A stretch of DNA of 64,000 nucleotides from Paragorgia papillata (Eukaryota; Cnidaria; Anthozoa; Scleralcyonacea; Coralliidae), in contig JAWNZC010000445.1 of assembly GCA_035771165.1 (NCBI GenBank), positions 842,501 to 906,500 of the forward strand, read 5' to 3'. Every line of letters starts with the position of its first letter. Position 1 is the stretch's first letter. Below are positions 24,464 to 36,100 of the stretch, piece by piece. Made by a program: the position numbers and the translations under genes. Below the pieces are notes generated by a model. The model saw nothing but the letters and a program-made list of their open reading frames with translations. It had not been told where the DNA came from and did no database searches.

Positions 24464-24552
<89 letters not shown>
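24462..24552 (+). repeat. (TTA)n tail of the LINE copy
   Basis: About 30 copies of TTA directly after an AATAAAG motif. The unit 2 equivalent (40621-40680) has about ten fewer repeats. Confidence 0.95.
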
Positions 24553-24553
<1 letters not shown>

Positions 24554-25202
24554 TTTTGGGCTGCCTATGGTGCAAGTTGCAAGGGAAATTGCCTTGTGTG
24601 ACATGGCCTTTAGCCTATTTATATTTTAAAATCTATTTACTGTATATTTATAACAAATCATAGAAAGTTACCGCATGAGAAGATTTAGCCAAGTCAAAAT
24701 TTTTAAATAGTATTTCTTTCTTCAATAACACTAAAGTTGCATCCATTTCCTTTTGTTTGTTTGTTGGTGATCCCTTCCAAAATTTCTTTGATCTCCCGCA
24801 ATTCTGCTCTAACGTCAATACCTAAATAGTAATATATTATACTGTATATACAATTCATTGTTGTGAAAACCATAATTATAATTGGGTCTGTTTTCTTTCA
24901 TAGGTGATAATTTAGACTATTTATTAGTGGATTAATTCTTTGACTCTTACTTTCGTATTTCACTCTGGCATAAATGGCGGACGATTTACTCGTCAAAAGG
25001 ATAGCGCTGGGAGTGAAAGGGTTTATCAACAATAAAGTTTAAATATATTAAATTATATTTTACTTGTCCCTTCTCAATGACAATGAGTAAACCATAGAAA
25101 TAGAGGAGAAATTATGGTTTTTCTACATGGTAAGTACATGTACGACATTTGAAATTAGTCTCAAAATGGTTTTACATAATAACAAAAACACAAGTGTCGG
25201 TA

Positions 25203-26365
25203 CAATCTCGTTCCCAGAGCCTTCTCACGCGGGCCGCGCAAACGAAGGCTCTGGGATAATCCGTTTCAAATCGACATTTCATTGGTTGAATAATTGACAA
25301 TGATTTATACCAAGGGACATTTGAAAATCTGTTTCCTTCATTCCTTGTTCTTTCGAAAGCCTTGAGGGGTTTTAAATTTTATCTGGCGACTGAAACTTGT
25401 CAAAAACCAAACCTCAGGACCCAAACAGCAGTTGAACAGCAAGTATTCGGTGGCTTATGAATGGTTTCGAAAGGGAAAGCGGTGAGTACTGAAGTGGCGT
25501 GCTGCCCGCGGTGCGGTATCTTGTCAGTTGTGGAACAAGATGGCTAGTAATTTCAGAACTACATATCGTTGAAGTATATTGTGTACATATGTTGTTAGAT
25601 GTTGAATGAGCTTTCATTTGATGTATAGTTCAAGATTCTGCGTTTTATTAAACTTGTTAAAATGTCCAAAATGTGCGAACCGCTGTTTGAAATAATATTA
25701 CAAATAAACAGGAAATTGACTTCTCACAAGTGTTACAGAATTTTAGATTTCTTTTGAAATATACTTAACGCACAACATTGAGATATATATCATACAGAAG
25801 CTCTTGAAAAATTCTATTCGAGGTAAAAATTTCAAGCTTCAAGTTAAACGGGAAATATTTAAAAAATGGAAAATCGTCTGTCGTTTTGGTTCATTGCGTC
25901 GATTTCCTGTTTATTTGTAATAATATTATTTGGGACAGTGGTTCGCACATTTTTGACATTTTAACAAGTTTCATAAAACGCAAAATCTTGAACTATATGA
26001 AAGCTCATTCAACATCTGACAGCATACGTACACAAAATATTTCAACGATGCGTAGTTCTGAAATTACTAGTCATCTTGTTCCACAACTGACTGAGATGCC
26101 CCGCTACTCACCGCTTTCTCTCTTGGAAGCATTCAAAAGCCGTCACTTGCTGTTTAAAAATGCTGTTTAGTTCTTGACAAGTTTATCTGTCAGATAAAAT
26201 TTAAAACCCCTCGAACTTCCTTCCACTTGCGAAGATTTCGAATTTTCGATCTCTGGTGGCGCATGCTCTTTTCAATCGGCAACCTGTTTTTCGGTTTCCG
26301 GCGATGGATCATCCCAGAGCCTTCGTTTGCGCGACCCGCGTGAGAAGGCTCTGGGAACGAGATTG
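25203..26365. mobile_element. 1.16-kb palindromic element with 9-bp target duplication (unit 1)
   Basis: Flanked by exact direct repeats GTGTCGGTA (25194-25202 and 26366-26374). The ends are inverted repeats starting CAATCTCGTTCCCAGAGCC. Homology between the halves continues inwards for roughly 460-510 bp (for example CGGTGAGTA / TACTCACCG), leaving a loop near 25720-25900. Non-coding. A 9-bp duplication is characteristic of Mutator-like (MULE) elements. Confidence 0.85.
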
Positions 26366-26779
26366 GTGTCGGTATAGCCTGCATTATAGCCTCCCCAGTC
26401 CCCTCATCTAGTAACGCCTGCTAGGCAGGCAAGTGTTCGTATGCATGACGAAAGAAAATACTTTAAATTGTAAAACACTTTACCTTCACTGGTACATGGA
26501 GCTGCTTCCATTCTTCTTCTTTGGCTCAATGGCTGTTGAAAAATGTCCTCCGGAGTGACCGAGCTATTTATTTTTTGAAATAAGAAAACTGCTATAAAAC
26601 GTAACTTCGCGAAGCTCAAAACCGAAAAAATACAAATTATCGGTGACCGTACTTACACGTTTGAAGTCTGTAATTCTAACACACGTCTGGCAGTAAGTGA
26701 ACACGAAGGAATATTCATGTTTTTTAATATATATATATATATTGTAAAACGTGTCGCCTAAGCTTCGAGGACATAAAAA

Positions 26780-27195
26780 GATAGGGAGTACATCTTTCGT
26801 CAAGACGACACTTTGTTGAAGATATTTCTTCTGCAGACAATTCCGGGGAAAAGTTGCTTGTTCAGGATGAAAACTTAGACGAAGAAACTATTTTGTACAC
26901 AGACGACGAAGGTGAAGATTTTTGAGAATGCATATTTTGCACGCAATGAAAGCGAAGGTGGAGATAACCCAAGAGAAATAAACTAGCTTGAGGATGAAGA
27001 TGAAGAAGTATTTCCCCCAAAAAATGAACGCCAGGAAAATTTCTCAGAAGAGTTTGAGTCGGACAACGGTAGTGAATTTCGGGAAGAAGGAAACGATAGT
27101 GACGACGACAATAACGCCTCCGATTTTTATCCATTCCCGTCAAAAATTTTCTTTCTCCTCTACTGTTATGTACATAACATTTGTCGACCCCTGCA
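26780..27195 (+). pseudogene. Acidic exon-like coding remnant (unit 1)
   Basis: Plus-strand reading shows ADNSGEKLLVQDENLDEET, a frame change within GATTTTTGAG, then an acidic stretch (SEEFESDNGSEFREEGND). It finishes FYPFPSKIFFLLYCYVHNIC before a good donor, CTGCAG|GTATGA (27196). Such acidic segments followed by 'FPFPSK..FLLLY' occur at the N-terminus of KDZ-like transposase proteins, from memory. Unit 1 has an extra in-frame TAG where unit 2 (42908-43324) has CAG. Both copies share the frameshift, so the remnant was dead before duplication. Confidence 0.4.
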
Positions 27196-27514
27196 GGTAT
27201 GAATATTGTATTGTTTTTAGACAGTAGACTGGTTATAAATTATCTATATTTCTACTAAACACCGTAGTGTGTTAGTTATGTTTTCACAAGAGTCTTGAGA
27301 TGATGGGCAACATTTGATTTGTTTAATCCCACATGACCATAAGTAAACCAATAGCAGTCTGAGTTACAACTAGGAAAAGTCTCTAATAAGATAGACAACC
27401 TTGGGGACAATTTCATCTGTCTTAGAGAGACACCCTCTAAGAGACCTCAACCACATTGACAATATTATAAACAACAATAATAATATACAAGCAGCCAAGA
27501 TTTGACCATTTTAC

Positions 27515-27669
27515 GCACCAATCAAACGTTTGGTCAACCCAAGGGAGGGTGGGTGTACAATGATTGACAAAGATTGACCACAAACTGGTGCTCCACATTG
27601 GGGCGTATATGTCAAATGCCCCTGGGTATGCCCGACCTCCCCCTGGTTGGGCAAAACATTGATTGGTGC
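27515..27669. mobile_element. Short palindromic MITE (GCACCAATCAA ends), unit 1
   Basis: The left end GCACCAATCAAACGTTTGGTC and the right end, in complement GCACCAATCAATGTTTTGCCC, are inverted repeats. About 155 bp with a palindromic interior. TTA occurs close to each edge, a possible 3-bp target duplication. Copy in unit 2 at 43642-43796. Confidence 0.7.
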
Positions 27670-27971
27670 ATTAGAGAGGTGCCAATTAATAGCAAGTTCA
27701 CTGTAGTTGAATACCTGTATCAATGCCAATGGCCCTTTAGAAGTAACTAACATCAATATGATATATATAAAAATATCACTGGTTTCAAAATCGGGAAGAG
27801 GCTGCACGCAGGCTATATTGAGACAAAACGTTTTATTTTCATTCAAGTTACTTATTTGCATCTATATATATTGATTTGAGGATACAGGTAACACATTATT
27901 TGACATCCTAACTATAACACAAATGCAATAACAAATATTTTATTATAAAGAAATATATATATATATATATA

Positions 27972-28126
27972 TACAAAGTATGAAGTATAGTTTTACCTTA
28001 AAGTCTTCGCTACCAGAGGTTTCACCCTAAACGGGATCATCAGGCGACATCAGTCGATGATCCCGTTTAGGGTGAAACCTCTGGTAGCCGAAGACTTTAA
28101 GGTAAAACTATACTTCATACTTTGTA
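27972..28126. repeat. Near-perfect 155-bp hairpin in a TA-repeat (unit 1)
   Basis: The arms (about 70 bp) pair almost without mismatch: TACAAAGTATGAAGTATAG... against its complement ending TTTGTA, with a loop of about 15-20 bp around CATCAGGCGACATCAGTCG. It is flanked by (TA)n, suggesting a MITE inserted into TA repeats. Copy in unit 2 at 44097-44251. Confidence 0.85.
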
Positions 28127-30287
28127 TTTTGCTCTATCTATATATGGTATTGAGCACTCTCTAACATTTCGTGAACCAAAACTCACTTATATATATATAT
28201 ATATATATGTAATATTTATAAACCGCGCAGGAGGGCTGTATCGGATATAAAACACGAGGCGATAGCCGAGTGTTTTAGAGCCGATAAAGCCCGTACTGCA
28301 AGGTTTTTAAATGGCTTCTAAAAAGAATCACTTCATACGTTCATTGGCGTAGTAATTTTGAAAATTAAGCTTATCTCAGCCGTTAAAAACCAGCGAGAAA
28401 CTTAGAGCGAGTCTATATCACATATATAGATCCGATACGCTCATGATTTTTCTTTGTGTTTTCCTCATGAATTATTAATGAATTTTAGAAATATATATAC
28501 AATCAAGTACAGTAACAACACATACAATTTCTAGTTATTTGTCATCTGTGAAGGCTTCAAGTGGTGCAATATTTCTATGTTGAACATTTGACCAGTTACT
28601 AAATGTTTCAATAGATCCTGGAAGCAATTCAATATTCCAAAATCACCCTTTATACAAACGGGGGAAAACCCAATACAAATTGAATATTAAATAAACTAAA
28701 CATATATGAACATGAAACATTATAATCAATTTCAACTATACTAATAAGAACTTGATTTTGATTCTCAGACAAACTAAGCCAAATAAAGCCAGAAAATGTA
28801 CATCTATAATGTTGCAAATCCAAAGAATAGTATAAATTGTATATATGCAGTCTACCTATTTTAAAAACATCAAAGTTAATACCAAATACTTAAATTAATT
28901 TCATACAGCCAGTGCTAAACATTGTTCCATACAGCAATTGCAGAACGTATTATTAAAAAATTTTAATTTATATTTTAAAACAGTATTAATAAACAACAAC
29001 GTTGATTTCTTACCTCACGCTTTTCTCGAGTTGCAACGACTCACGACGCGTTCCACATCTAAAATTTTCAGCACAACCAAATCATTCTTTGTTGTAAAAG
29101 GGGGAGGAATAGGTTTTTTTGAATCGGATTTGGCCCAAAAAACGGTTCGGATTTTGGTTTGGGCGGAGATTTTCTAGGCGGATTTATCCAATATTTTTGT
29201 TCGGATTGTGGATTTTGCTTTTTGTTTACTTCGGATCCTGAATCGTATTCACGTAACTTTTGTTCTGGGGCCTAAAAGCCCACAAAACATACGGTGAAGA
29301 TGAAAGAGAAAACTATCGTAAAATTATGTATTCTAGCGATTATCTTAGGTCTCTGGGGCTCTGGAGACATGTGCATTATATAGAAATCATCATTTCTATT
29401 TAAATCTTAAAACTTTCGTTGTTTCTGGTTTGCCAAACAGGTGTTAGAAAATTTGTGTCTCTCTAGGCCGTCCAAATCCTCTTGATTTCTAGCTCGTGCC
29501 CCGAACTAAGAAAGTCGAGAGGTGCTGAGAACGAGAACGTATTTGCTAAAGATACCTTGGACAACCTTGTTGCTAAACCATGTTATTGTAAAATGCGACT
29601 AAAGAAACTGAATAAAAGAGCTTAAAAATAAAGTAAAAGTTAGGGTAGTGATTTATCGCAAGAGTTTTCGGATCGGATTCGGATTTTTGTAAAAATACTG
29701 ACGGATCGGCGGATTTTCTATCAAATTTTAGCGGATCGGCGGATTTCGATACCCCTATTCACCCCCTCCCTGTAAACATCTGATTCGTTTCATTTGTATT
29801 TATAAAATGCCTCGAATCCGATGGAACTTGAGTAGTCCTTGAAAATTATCTTGAATGCCCACACGCCATTGTCGCGAATATACTAGCATGCGTGCGTGCA
29901 GACTTCCCCCGTTTCCGTTCCCGGAGGGTTTACCCTCTGATCATATTTAATTGTCTATGATCATCGCGAATTTTTTTCGTATTTTGCTGACGATCAGCTT
30001 TATAAATTCTGGATCAACTGTGACGAGTTTTCAAAGGATTTTACGCATCGAGTCCACCCAGACGAGATCACTTCTCGTCTGTGGTCAGTGCAAATGAATC
30101 GATTTTTGCGTTAGTACCATGATCCTTTTCGGACCGTGTCCAACCTCCTCCGGCCCCTAAGGGGCTGAGCCGGGCTGACTCGTGTCATGAAATTCTTTCC
30201 TCGGCCACAAAAGGAGATTTTAATGAACGTTAGGGTTCGTTTACATCTAAACTAAACCAATTCTTCTGCGTAAATTTAGTTTATCTG
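28127..30287. other. Tail of unit 1
   Basis: No supported gene. About 29110-29760 is built from repeated CGGATTTTGG / GGATCGGCGGATTT blocks, with edges GGAATAGG and CCCCTATTC that may be the ends of a hAT-like element. The last 500 bp (29790-30060) has a diverged inverted relative at about 56450-56690. The whole tail is repeated at 47716-49172. Confidence 0.5.
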
Positions 30288-30652
30288 AGTTTCAAAACCA
30301 CAGTGAGATCCTAATCAATCGCGTGAGCCGCCTATAATAGTCTGAGTCTAGACACTTCACAGTTGCTATTTATAAACCTAAAATGCGGACAAACAAACCG
30401 AAATCGACTCTCAAGGGATTCAAAATGAACGTTTTTCTATTATTGGCAACTCAGAATTAATACTGAAAATGTGGGTGGATAAACATGTTGAAATTGACAA
30501 CACTACCGACATCATCTGTGCGGGAGCGGTATTCAGACGCGGAGACGCCTCTCTCGGGAGTGAGAACGAGATGAGATTGGTGGCTGGCTTTCAGTCTAAA
30601 AGTTTAAACTTGCATTTAACAAGGCGGTCATGCATAAAACAGGCTTTGCCTT

Positions 30653-32035
30653 TCATCGTTTTTTTTGACAGGTTTTGTTATTATATTGCTTTACACATAT
30701 TTTTTTACAATGATAAATATAGGCTATCATATTTTTTACGACAACTAATACTTTTACAAAAGGTATGTAATATTCACTATTCACTATGTAATATTCAACT
30801 GTCATTAATAAATTAACAAAAGTGACAGGTGCGTAGGACGACCAAACGGTGTGTGTTTTGAGGGTTTTCGAGCTGATTTTTACAATTATTGACGAATTTA
30901 ACATATTACTCCCTACTCGTTGTTTTCCACCGCAGTTATCAACATGTAATCCATTATGTCCAACGGGATCGTTTGCTAGCTTCATACACACACGACAGTA
31001 CAAAGGCAAACCTTCCCACCATTGACCAATTGCCGACTTGTAGTACTCCATTGGAAAGTCGAAACCTTCGAACTTCCACCTCAAGTACTTGTTGTATTCC
31101 ACTTCGTTTTCGGCGAGTCGTAGAAGAGAGTCGGCGAGCTTTTTAGGCGAAGCAAAATCTTTCACTTTAATTACAGAATGCTTCAAATTTCCCCATTTAA
31201 TAACCTCGTCAATTTTCTCAGTTCCCATCCACACGGGAACAGCACCAGAAGACAGTGCAACGTAAATTTTCTCAGTCAAGTAATAGTCACAGTCGGAATT
31301 TGGAAAAACGAGTACGAATTTGTACTTACGCATTGTTTCTTTGACTGTGTTCACCCAACCATTTCCCGGTATTCGGGGTTTATTTTGGAGACACTCTCCG
31401 TACGTGTCCACTTGAATATGCTTCATTAATCTGAACATGTATAACGTGCGAGTATCTTCGCAGTGACTGTAAATGGCCATCACTAGACCAGTCTTTTGAT
31501 CAAAAGGAAGAGGTTTCGTCAGATCTGGTCGCTTGAACTCCGGACAAGGAAAGTCAGAATCCAGGCGATAAGTAGCCAAATAATTAAAATTTCCCATTAC
31601 GTGTTTGTCTCTTAAAGACCATGCGAACCTTGGGTTTTCGTTGATATGAAAAATCCATGGAATAGACTTCTCCCTTTTTGAAGGGATTTCGTCGATGTTC
31701 GTGCCGTGTATTACCAACGCTGAAGCTTCGCCTAAACGGCTTTTGTTGCTGGAAACTTCGCAGTTGACAGGACAGTTCTTGCCAACAGAGAGAAAAGGCC
31801 ATTTGTGATGATTTCGGGTTACATTCACCTTGTGGCCAAAAACTCGCGTCCAATACAAGACTAGAATCGACGTATTCGGCGATCTGAGACGGCCAAATTC
31901 TTCATTCTTTTTGTCGAAAAACTGCTGCGGACTTTTGTGCGAAACTCGGAACATGTAAACCGTGATTAGTAAAACAACGAACGCCGTGAAAATAAAATAC
32001 CTTTTAAAAAATCGAGACCAGTTATTGAAAGCCAT
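30653..32035 (-). CDS. Alpha-1,3-fucosyltransferase (GT10), copy 2
   Basis: Intact single-exon gene. The likely start is the Met common to all copies (MAF-NW, 32035); an in-frame upstream ATG at 32092 exists only in copies 1 and 2. Topology is type II Golgi: short cytoplasmic end, one membrane anchor (RYFIFTAFVVLLITVYMF), stem, then the catalytic domain. The GT10 donor (GDP-fucose) motif reads FVLVFPNSDCDYYLTEKIYV followed by ALSSGAVPVWMG. The enzyme family transfers fucose from GDP-fucose to N-acetylglucosamine of glycans. The C-terminal ~75 residues after GGKQR are not homologous to copy 3: about 19 bp including the native stop are missing and the frame runs into former 3' flank. Activity is plausible but unproven. 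Confidence 0.85.
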   Translation of the reverse strand: MAFNNWSRFFKRYFIFTAFVVLLITVYMFRVSHKSPQQFFDKKNEEFGRLRSPNTSILVLYWTRVFGHKVNVTRNHHKWPFLSVGKNCPVNCEVSSNKSRLGEASALVIHGTNIDEIPSKREKSIPWIFHINENPRFAWSLRDKHVMGNFNYLATYRLDSDFPCPEFKRPDLTKPLPFDQKTGLVMAIYSHCEDTRTLYMFRLMKHIQVDTYGECLQNKPRIPGNGWVNTVKETMRKYKFVLVFPNSDCDYYLTEKIYVALSSGAVPVWMGTEKIDEVIKWGNLKHSVIKVKDFASPKKLADSLLRLAENEVEYNKYLRWKFEGFDFPMEYYKSAIGQWWEGLPLYCRVCMKLANDPVGHNGLHVDNCGGKQRVGSNMLNSSIIVKISSKTLKTHTVWSSYAPVTFVNLLMTVEYYIVNSEYYIPFVKVLVVVKNMIAYIYHCKKICVKQYNNKTCQKKR

Positions 32036-32092
32036 ACACAGAGAGCTATACAGCGCTAGGAATAGCTTGGGGGGATAACAGGATCTTCCCAT

Positions 32093-32875
32093 AATGCAAC
32101 GCGCGTTAATAAGTAATATTCAACTAATATTTTATCTGTAAATCCAATCAATTTCCTCTCACATGAAAAACTTAACGAAAAAATAGTGATAATCTACCGA
32201 TACACGAATTGCTGCTTTTGCTCGAATTTTCTTCAAAACTCGCTCGTGCCAGTCTACTTCCGCATCACACGTCGATCAGCGAATTGACTGGCGTTGCGCC
32301 GCCCAGTATATAAGCGCCCTGTTTGATAATATATACGAACGCCAATAACTTTGCGCAAAAACACAGCAAAAAAAGTTATGTCCAACAGGGTACAAAGTGG
32401 CCTGACACAAATTAAATCACGATATAGCTAGGCAGAAGGGGCCGGGGATTACAAGATCTTCCCATAATGCAACGCGCGCGTCTTCACAGTTTCTCGATAA
32501 AAAACGGCAGAAATTCATTGAATTCGCTCCAAGATAAGGCCAAATAACAATGTAATATGGTAAGTGAAAATTATTCTAAGCTAACCAAATATAACTTTAG
32601 GGATTTAGGACGTATTTTGTGCAGTTTATCATTTGCCGACCGTAGGGTAGCCTGCGAACCCAGGCCTATTTTTCTGCCCTCATTGCCTCCGCGAAAACTA
32701 CGGTCTGCGAACCCGAGCCGAGATTTGATTTCCGTCACGTAATATCTTTTTATTCAATCACAATTTACCTCTTAAAAACAGGGAACTAACGCGCGGGATT
32801 TGTGCGGGAAAAACACGCTAACGCGTGGAAACAAAGGAGTGAAGACAAATAAACAATTCCCAATTCCTTTCTGAA
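32093..32875. promoter_or_regulatory. Divergent intergenic region, unit 2
   Basis: Near-identical to 17642-18425, with the same TATA-like element on the minus strand (about 32307-32316). It would drive copy 2, the only units-1/2 enzyme copy with an unbroken frame. No further motif recognised. Confidence 0.3.
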
Positions 32876-33032
32876 ATGACAGAAAGTATCGAGAGTGCGC
32901 TTATAAACATCAAGAGCATGCTATAAAATACGTCGGCAAAGAGAGAAAGGATCTTTTCGTGAATTTGCCTACTGGATTTGGGAAGTCCCTAATATTCCAA
33001 GCCTACTGCGAAGGCAGTGTTGAAATGCAAGT
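32876..33032 (+). pseudogene. RecQ-like DNA helicase 5' stub (unit 2)
   Basis: Identical in structure to the stub at 18426: ATG, short open stretch, frame change, then motif I (LPTGFGKSLIFQ) and no continuation. Confidence 0.6.
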
Positions 33033-33180
33033 CGAAATATAGCAACCACTGTGAAGTATGCACCACATTCAGCCTTCGATTCAGCCTTCGATTCGTCCTT
33101 CGATTCAATTATCGCTCTTATTGCGAAGTTATCTCCATATTCATCAGGTGGTCGTTATTACAGAATATGATACAAAAACA

Positions 33181-36100
33181 CAATTTTCTCAGGCGCTTTT
33201 CTATAGGATTTCTCCAAATTAACATATCTTGTACAGAATTTCATGCTCTTTAATCTAGTATAAGTCCCCAGAGTGGCATAGACCCATGAACGACGCAGGC
33301 AAGCTTTAAACAAATTGCGGCGCGGCGTCATTAATACGACTGACGGGGGTTATGTTGTATATTTCATATTACATCAGATATAAACACAATTTTCTCAGCC
33401 GCTATTCTATAGGATTTTTTTTAATTTACATTTGTTATACAGAATTTCATGCTCTTTAATCTAGTATAAGTCCCAAGAGTGGCATAGACCCATGAACGAC
33501 GCAGGCAAGCTTTAAACAAATTGCGGCGCGGCGTCATTAATACGACTGACGGGTGTTATGTTGTATATTTCAGATTTCCTCAGAAAAAGTACAATTTTCT
33601 CAGCCGCTATTCTATACGATTTTTTAAAATTTACGTTTGTTATACAGAATTTCATGCTCTTTAATCTAGTATAAGTCACCAGAGTGGCATAGACCCATGA
33701 ACGACGCAGGCAAGCTTTAAACAAATTGCGGCGCGGCGTCATTAATACGACTGACGGGTGTTATGTTGTATATTTCAGATTACATCAGATATAAACACAA
33801 TTTTCTCAGCCGCTATTCTATACGATTTTTTAAAATTTACATATGTTATACAGAATTTCATGCTCTTAAATCTAGTATAAGTCACCAGAGTGGCATAGAC
33901 CCATGAACGACGCAGGCAAGCTTTAAACAAATTGCGGCGCGGCGTTATTAATACGACTGACGGCGGTTATGTGCATGTTGTATATTTCAGATTACATCAG
34001 ATATAAACACAATTTTCTCAGCCGCTATTCTATAATATTTTTTTAAATTTACATATGTTATACAGAATTTCATGCTCTTTAATCCAGTATAAGTCCCCAG
34101 AGTGACATGGACCCATGAACGACGCAGGCAAGCTTTAAACAAATTGCGGCGCGGCGTCATTAATACCACTGACAGCGGATATGTTGTATATTTCATATTA
34201 CATCAGATATAAACACAATTTCTCAGCCGCTATTCTATAGGATTTTTTTTAATTTACATATGTTATACAGAATTTCATGCTCTTTAATCTAGTATAAGTC
34301 CCCAGAGTGGCATAGACCCAGGAACGACGCAGGCAAGCTTTAAACAAATTGCGGCGCGGCGTCATTAATACCACTGACAGCGGATATGTTGTATATTTCA
34401 TATTACATCAGATATAAACACAATTTCTCAGCCGCTATTCTATAGGATTTTTTTAATTTACATATGTTATACAGAATTTCATGCTCTTTAATCTAGTATA
34501 AGTCCCCAGAGTGGCATAGACCCAGGAACGACGCAGGCAAGCTTTAAACAAATTGCGGCGCGGCGTCATTAATACCACTGACAGCGGATATGTTGTATAT
34601 TTCATATTACATCAGATATAAACACAATTTCTCAGCCGCTATTCTATAGGATTTTTTTTAATTTACATATGTTATACAGAATTTCATGCTCTTTAATCTA
34701 GTATAAGTCCCCAGAGTGGCATAGACCCATGAACGACGCAGGCAAGCCTTAAACAAATTGCGCCGCGGCGTCATTAATACGACTGACGGGTGTTATGTTG
34801 TATATTTCAGATTACATCAGATATAAACACAATTTTCTCAGCCGGCGCTATTCTATACGATTTTTTTAAATTTACATATGTTATACAGAATTTCATGCTC
34901 TTTAATCTAGTATAAGTCACCAGAGTGGCATAGACCCATGAACGACGCAGGCAAGCCTTAAACAAATTGCGGCGCGGCGTCATTAATACGACTGACGGCG
35001 ATTATGTTGTATATTTCAGATTACATCAGATATAAACACAATTTTCTCAGCCTCTATTCTATACGATTTTTTTAAATTTACATACATTATACAGAATTTC
35101 ATGCTCTTTAATCTAGTATAAGTCCCCAGAGTGGCATAGACCCATGAACGACGCAGGGAAGCTTTAAACAAATTGCGGCGCGGCGTCATTAATACGACTG
35201 ACGGCGATTATGTTGTATATTTCAGATTACATCAGATATAAACACAATTTTCTCAGCCGCTATTCTATACGATTTTTTTAAATTTACATATGTTATACAG
35301 AATTTCATGCTCTTTAATCTAGTATACGTCCCCAGAGCGGCATAGACCCATGAACGACGCAGGCAAGCTTTAAACAAATTGCGGCGCGGCGTCATTAATA
35401 CGACTGACGGGTGTTATGTTGTATATTTCAGATTACATCAGATATAAACACAATTTTCTCAGCCGCTATTCTATACGATTTTTTTAAATTTACATATGTT
35501 ATACAGAATTTCATGCTCTTTAATCTAGTATAAGTCACCAGAGTGGCATAGACCCATGAACGACGCACGCATGGTTTAAAGAAATTGCGCCGCGGCGTCA
35601 TTAATACGACTGACGGGTGTTATGTTGTATATTTCAGATTACATCAGATATAAACACAATTTTCTCAGCCGCTATTCTATAATATTTTTTTAAATTTACA
35701 TATGTTATACAGAATTTCATGCTCTTTAATCCAGTATAAGTCCCCAGAGTGACATAGACCCATGAACGACGCAGGCAAGCTTTAAACAAATTGCGGCGCG
35801 GCGTCATTAATACCACTGACAGCGGATATGTTGTATATTTCATATTACATCGGATATAAACACAATTTCTCAGCCGCTATTCTATAGGATTTTTTTAAAT
35901 TTACATATGTTATACAGAATTTCATGCTCTTTAATCTAGTATAAGTCCCCAGAGTGGCATAGACCCAGGAACGACGCAGGCAAGCCTTAAACAAATTGCG
36001 CCGCGGCGTCATTAATACGACTGACGGGTGTTATGTTGTATATTTCAGATTACATCAGATATAAACACAATTTTCTCAGCCGGCGCTATTCTATACGATT

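Larger units (their letters stand above)
16077..30287. repeat. Segmental tandem duplication, unit 1
   Basis: A 14.2-kb unit that restarts at 30288 and again at 49173 with the same sequence (AGTTTCAAAACCACAGTGAG). Contents in order: fucosyltransferase (minus), RecQ-like stub (plus), ~204-bp satellite array, non-coding body with LINE and MITEs, and a common tail. Relative to units 2 and 3 it lacks about 246 bp (30348-30593), apparently removed between short AGTCTA repeats. It also lacks the 2.76-kb insertion of unit 2. Confidence 0.9.

Noticed and set aside
24413..24604. Poly-asparagine ORF on the minus strand
   Set aside because: Translation of the (TTA)n tail of the LINE copy.
25414..26170. 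Two similar ORFs in opposite orientation (KAHSTSNNI... and KAHSTSDSI...)
   Set aside because: They are the two arms of the palindromic element at 25203-26365 read from each side.
27511..27861. 116-residue minus-strand ORF repeated in units 1 and 2
   Set aside because: Half of it is the palindromic MITE at 27515-27669; conservation between units only reflects recent duplication.
16077..30287. The 14-kb unit as a giant transposon
   Set aside because: No terminal repeats or target duplication at its borders and no integrase; simple tandem segmental duplication fits better.
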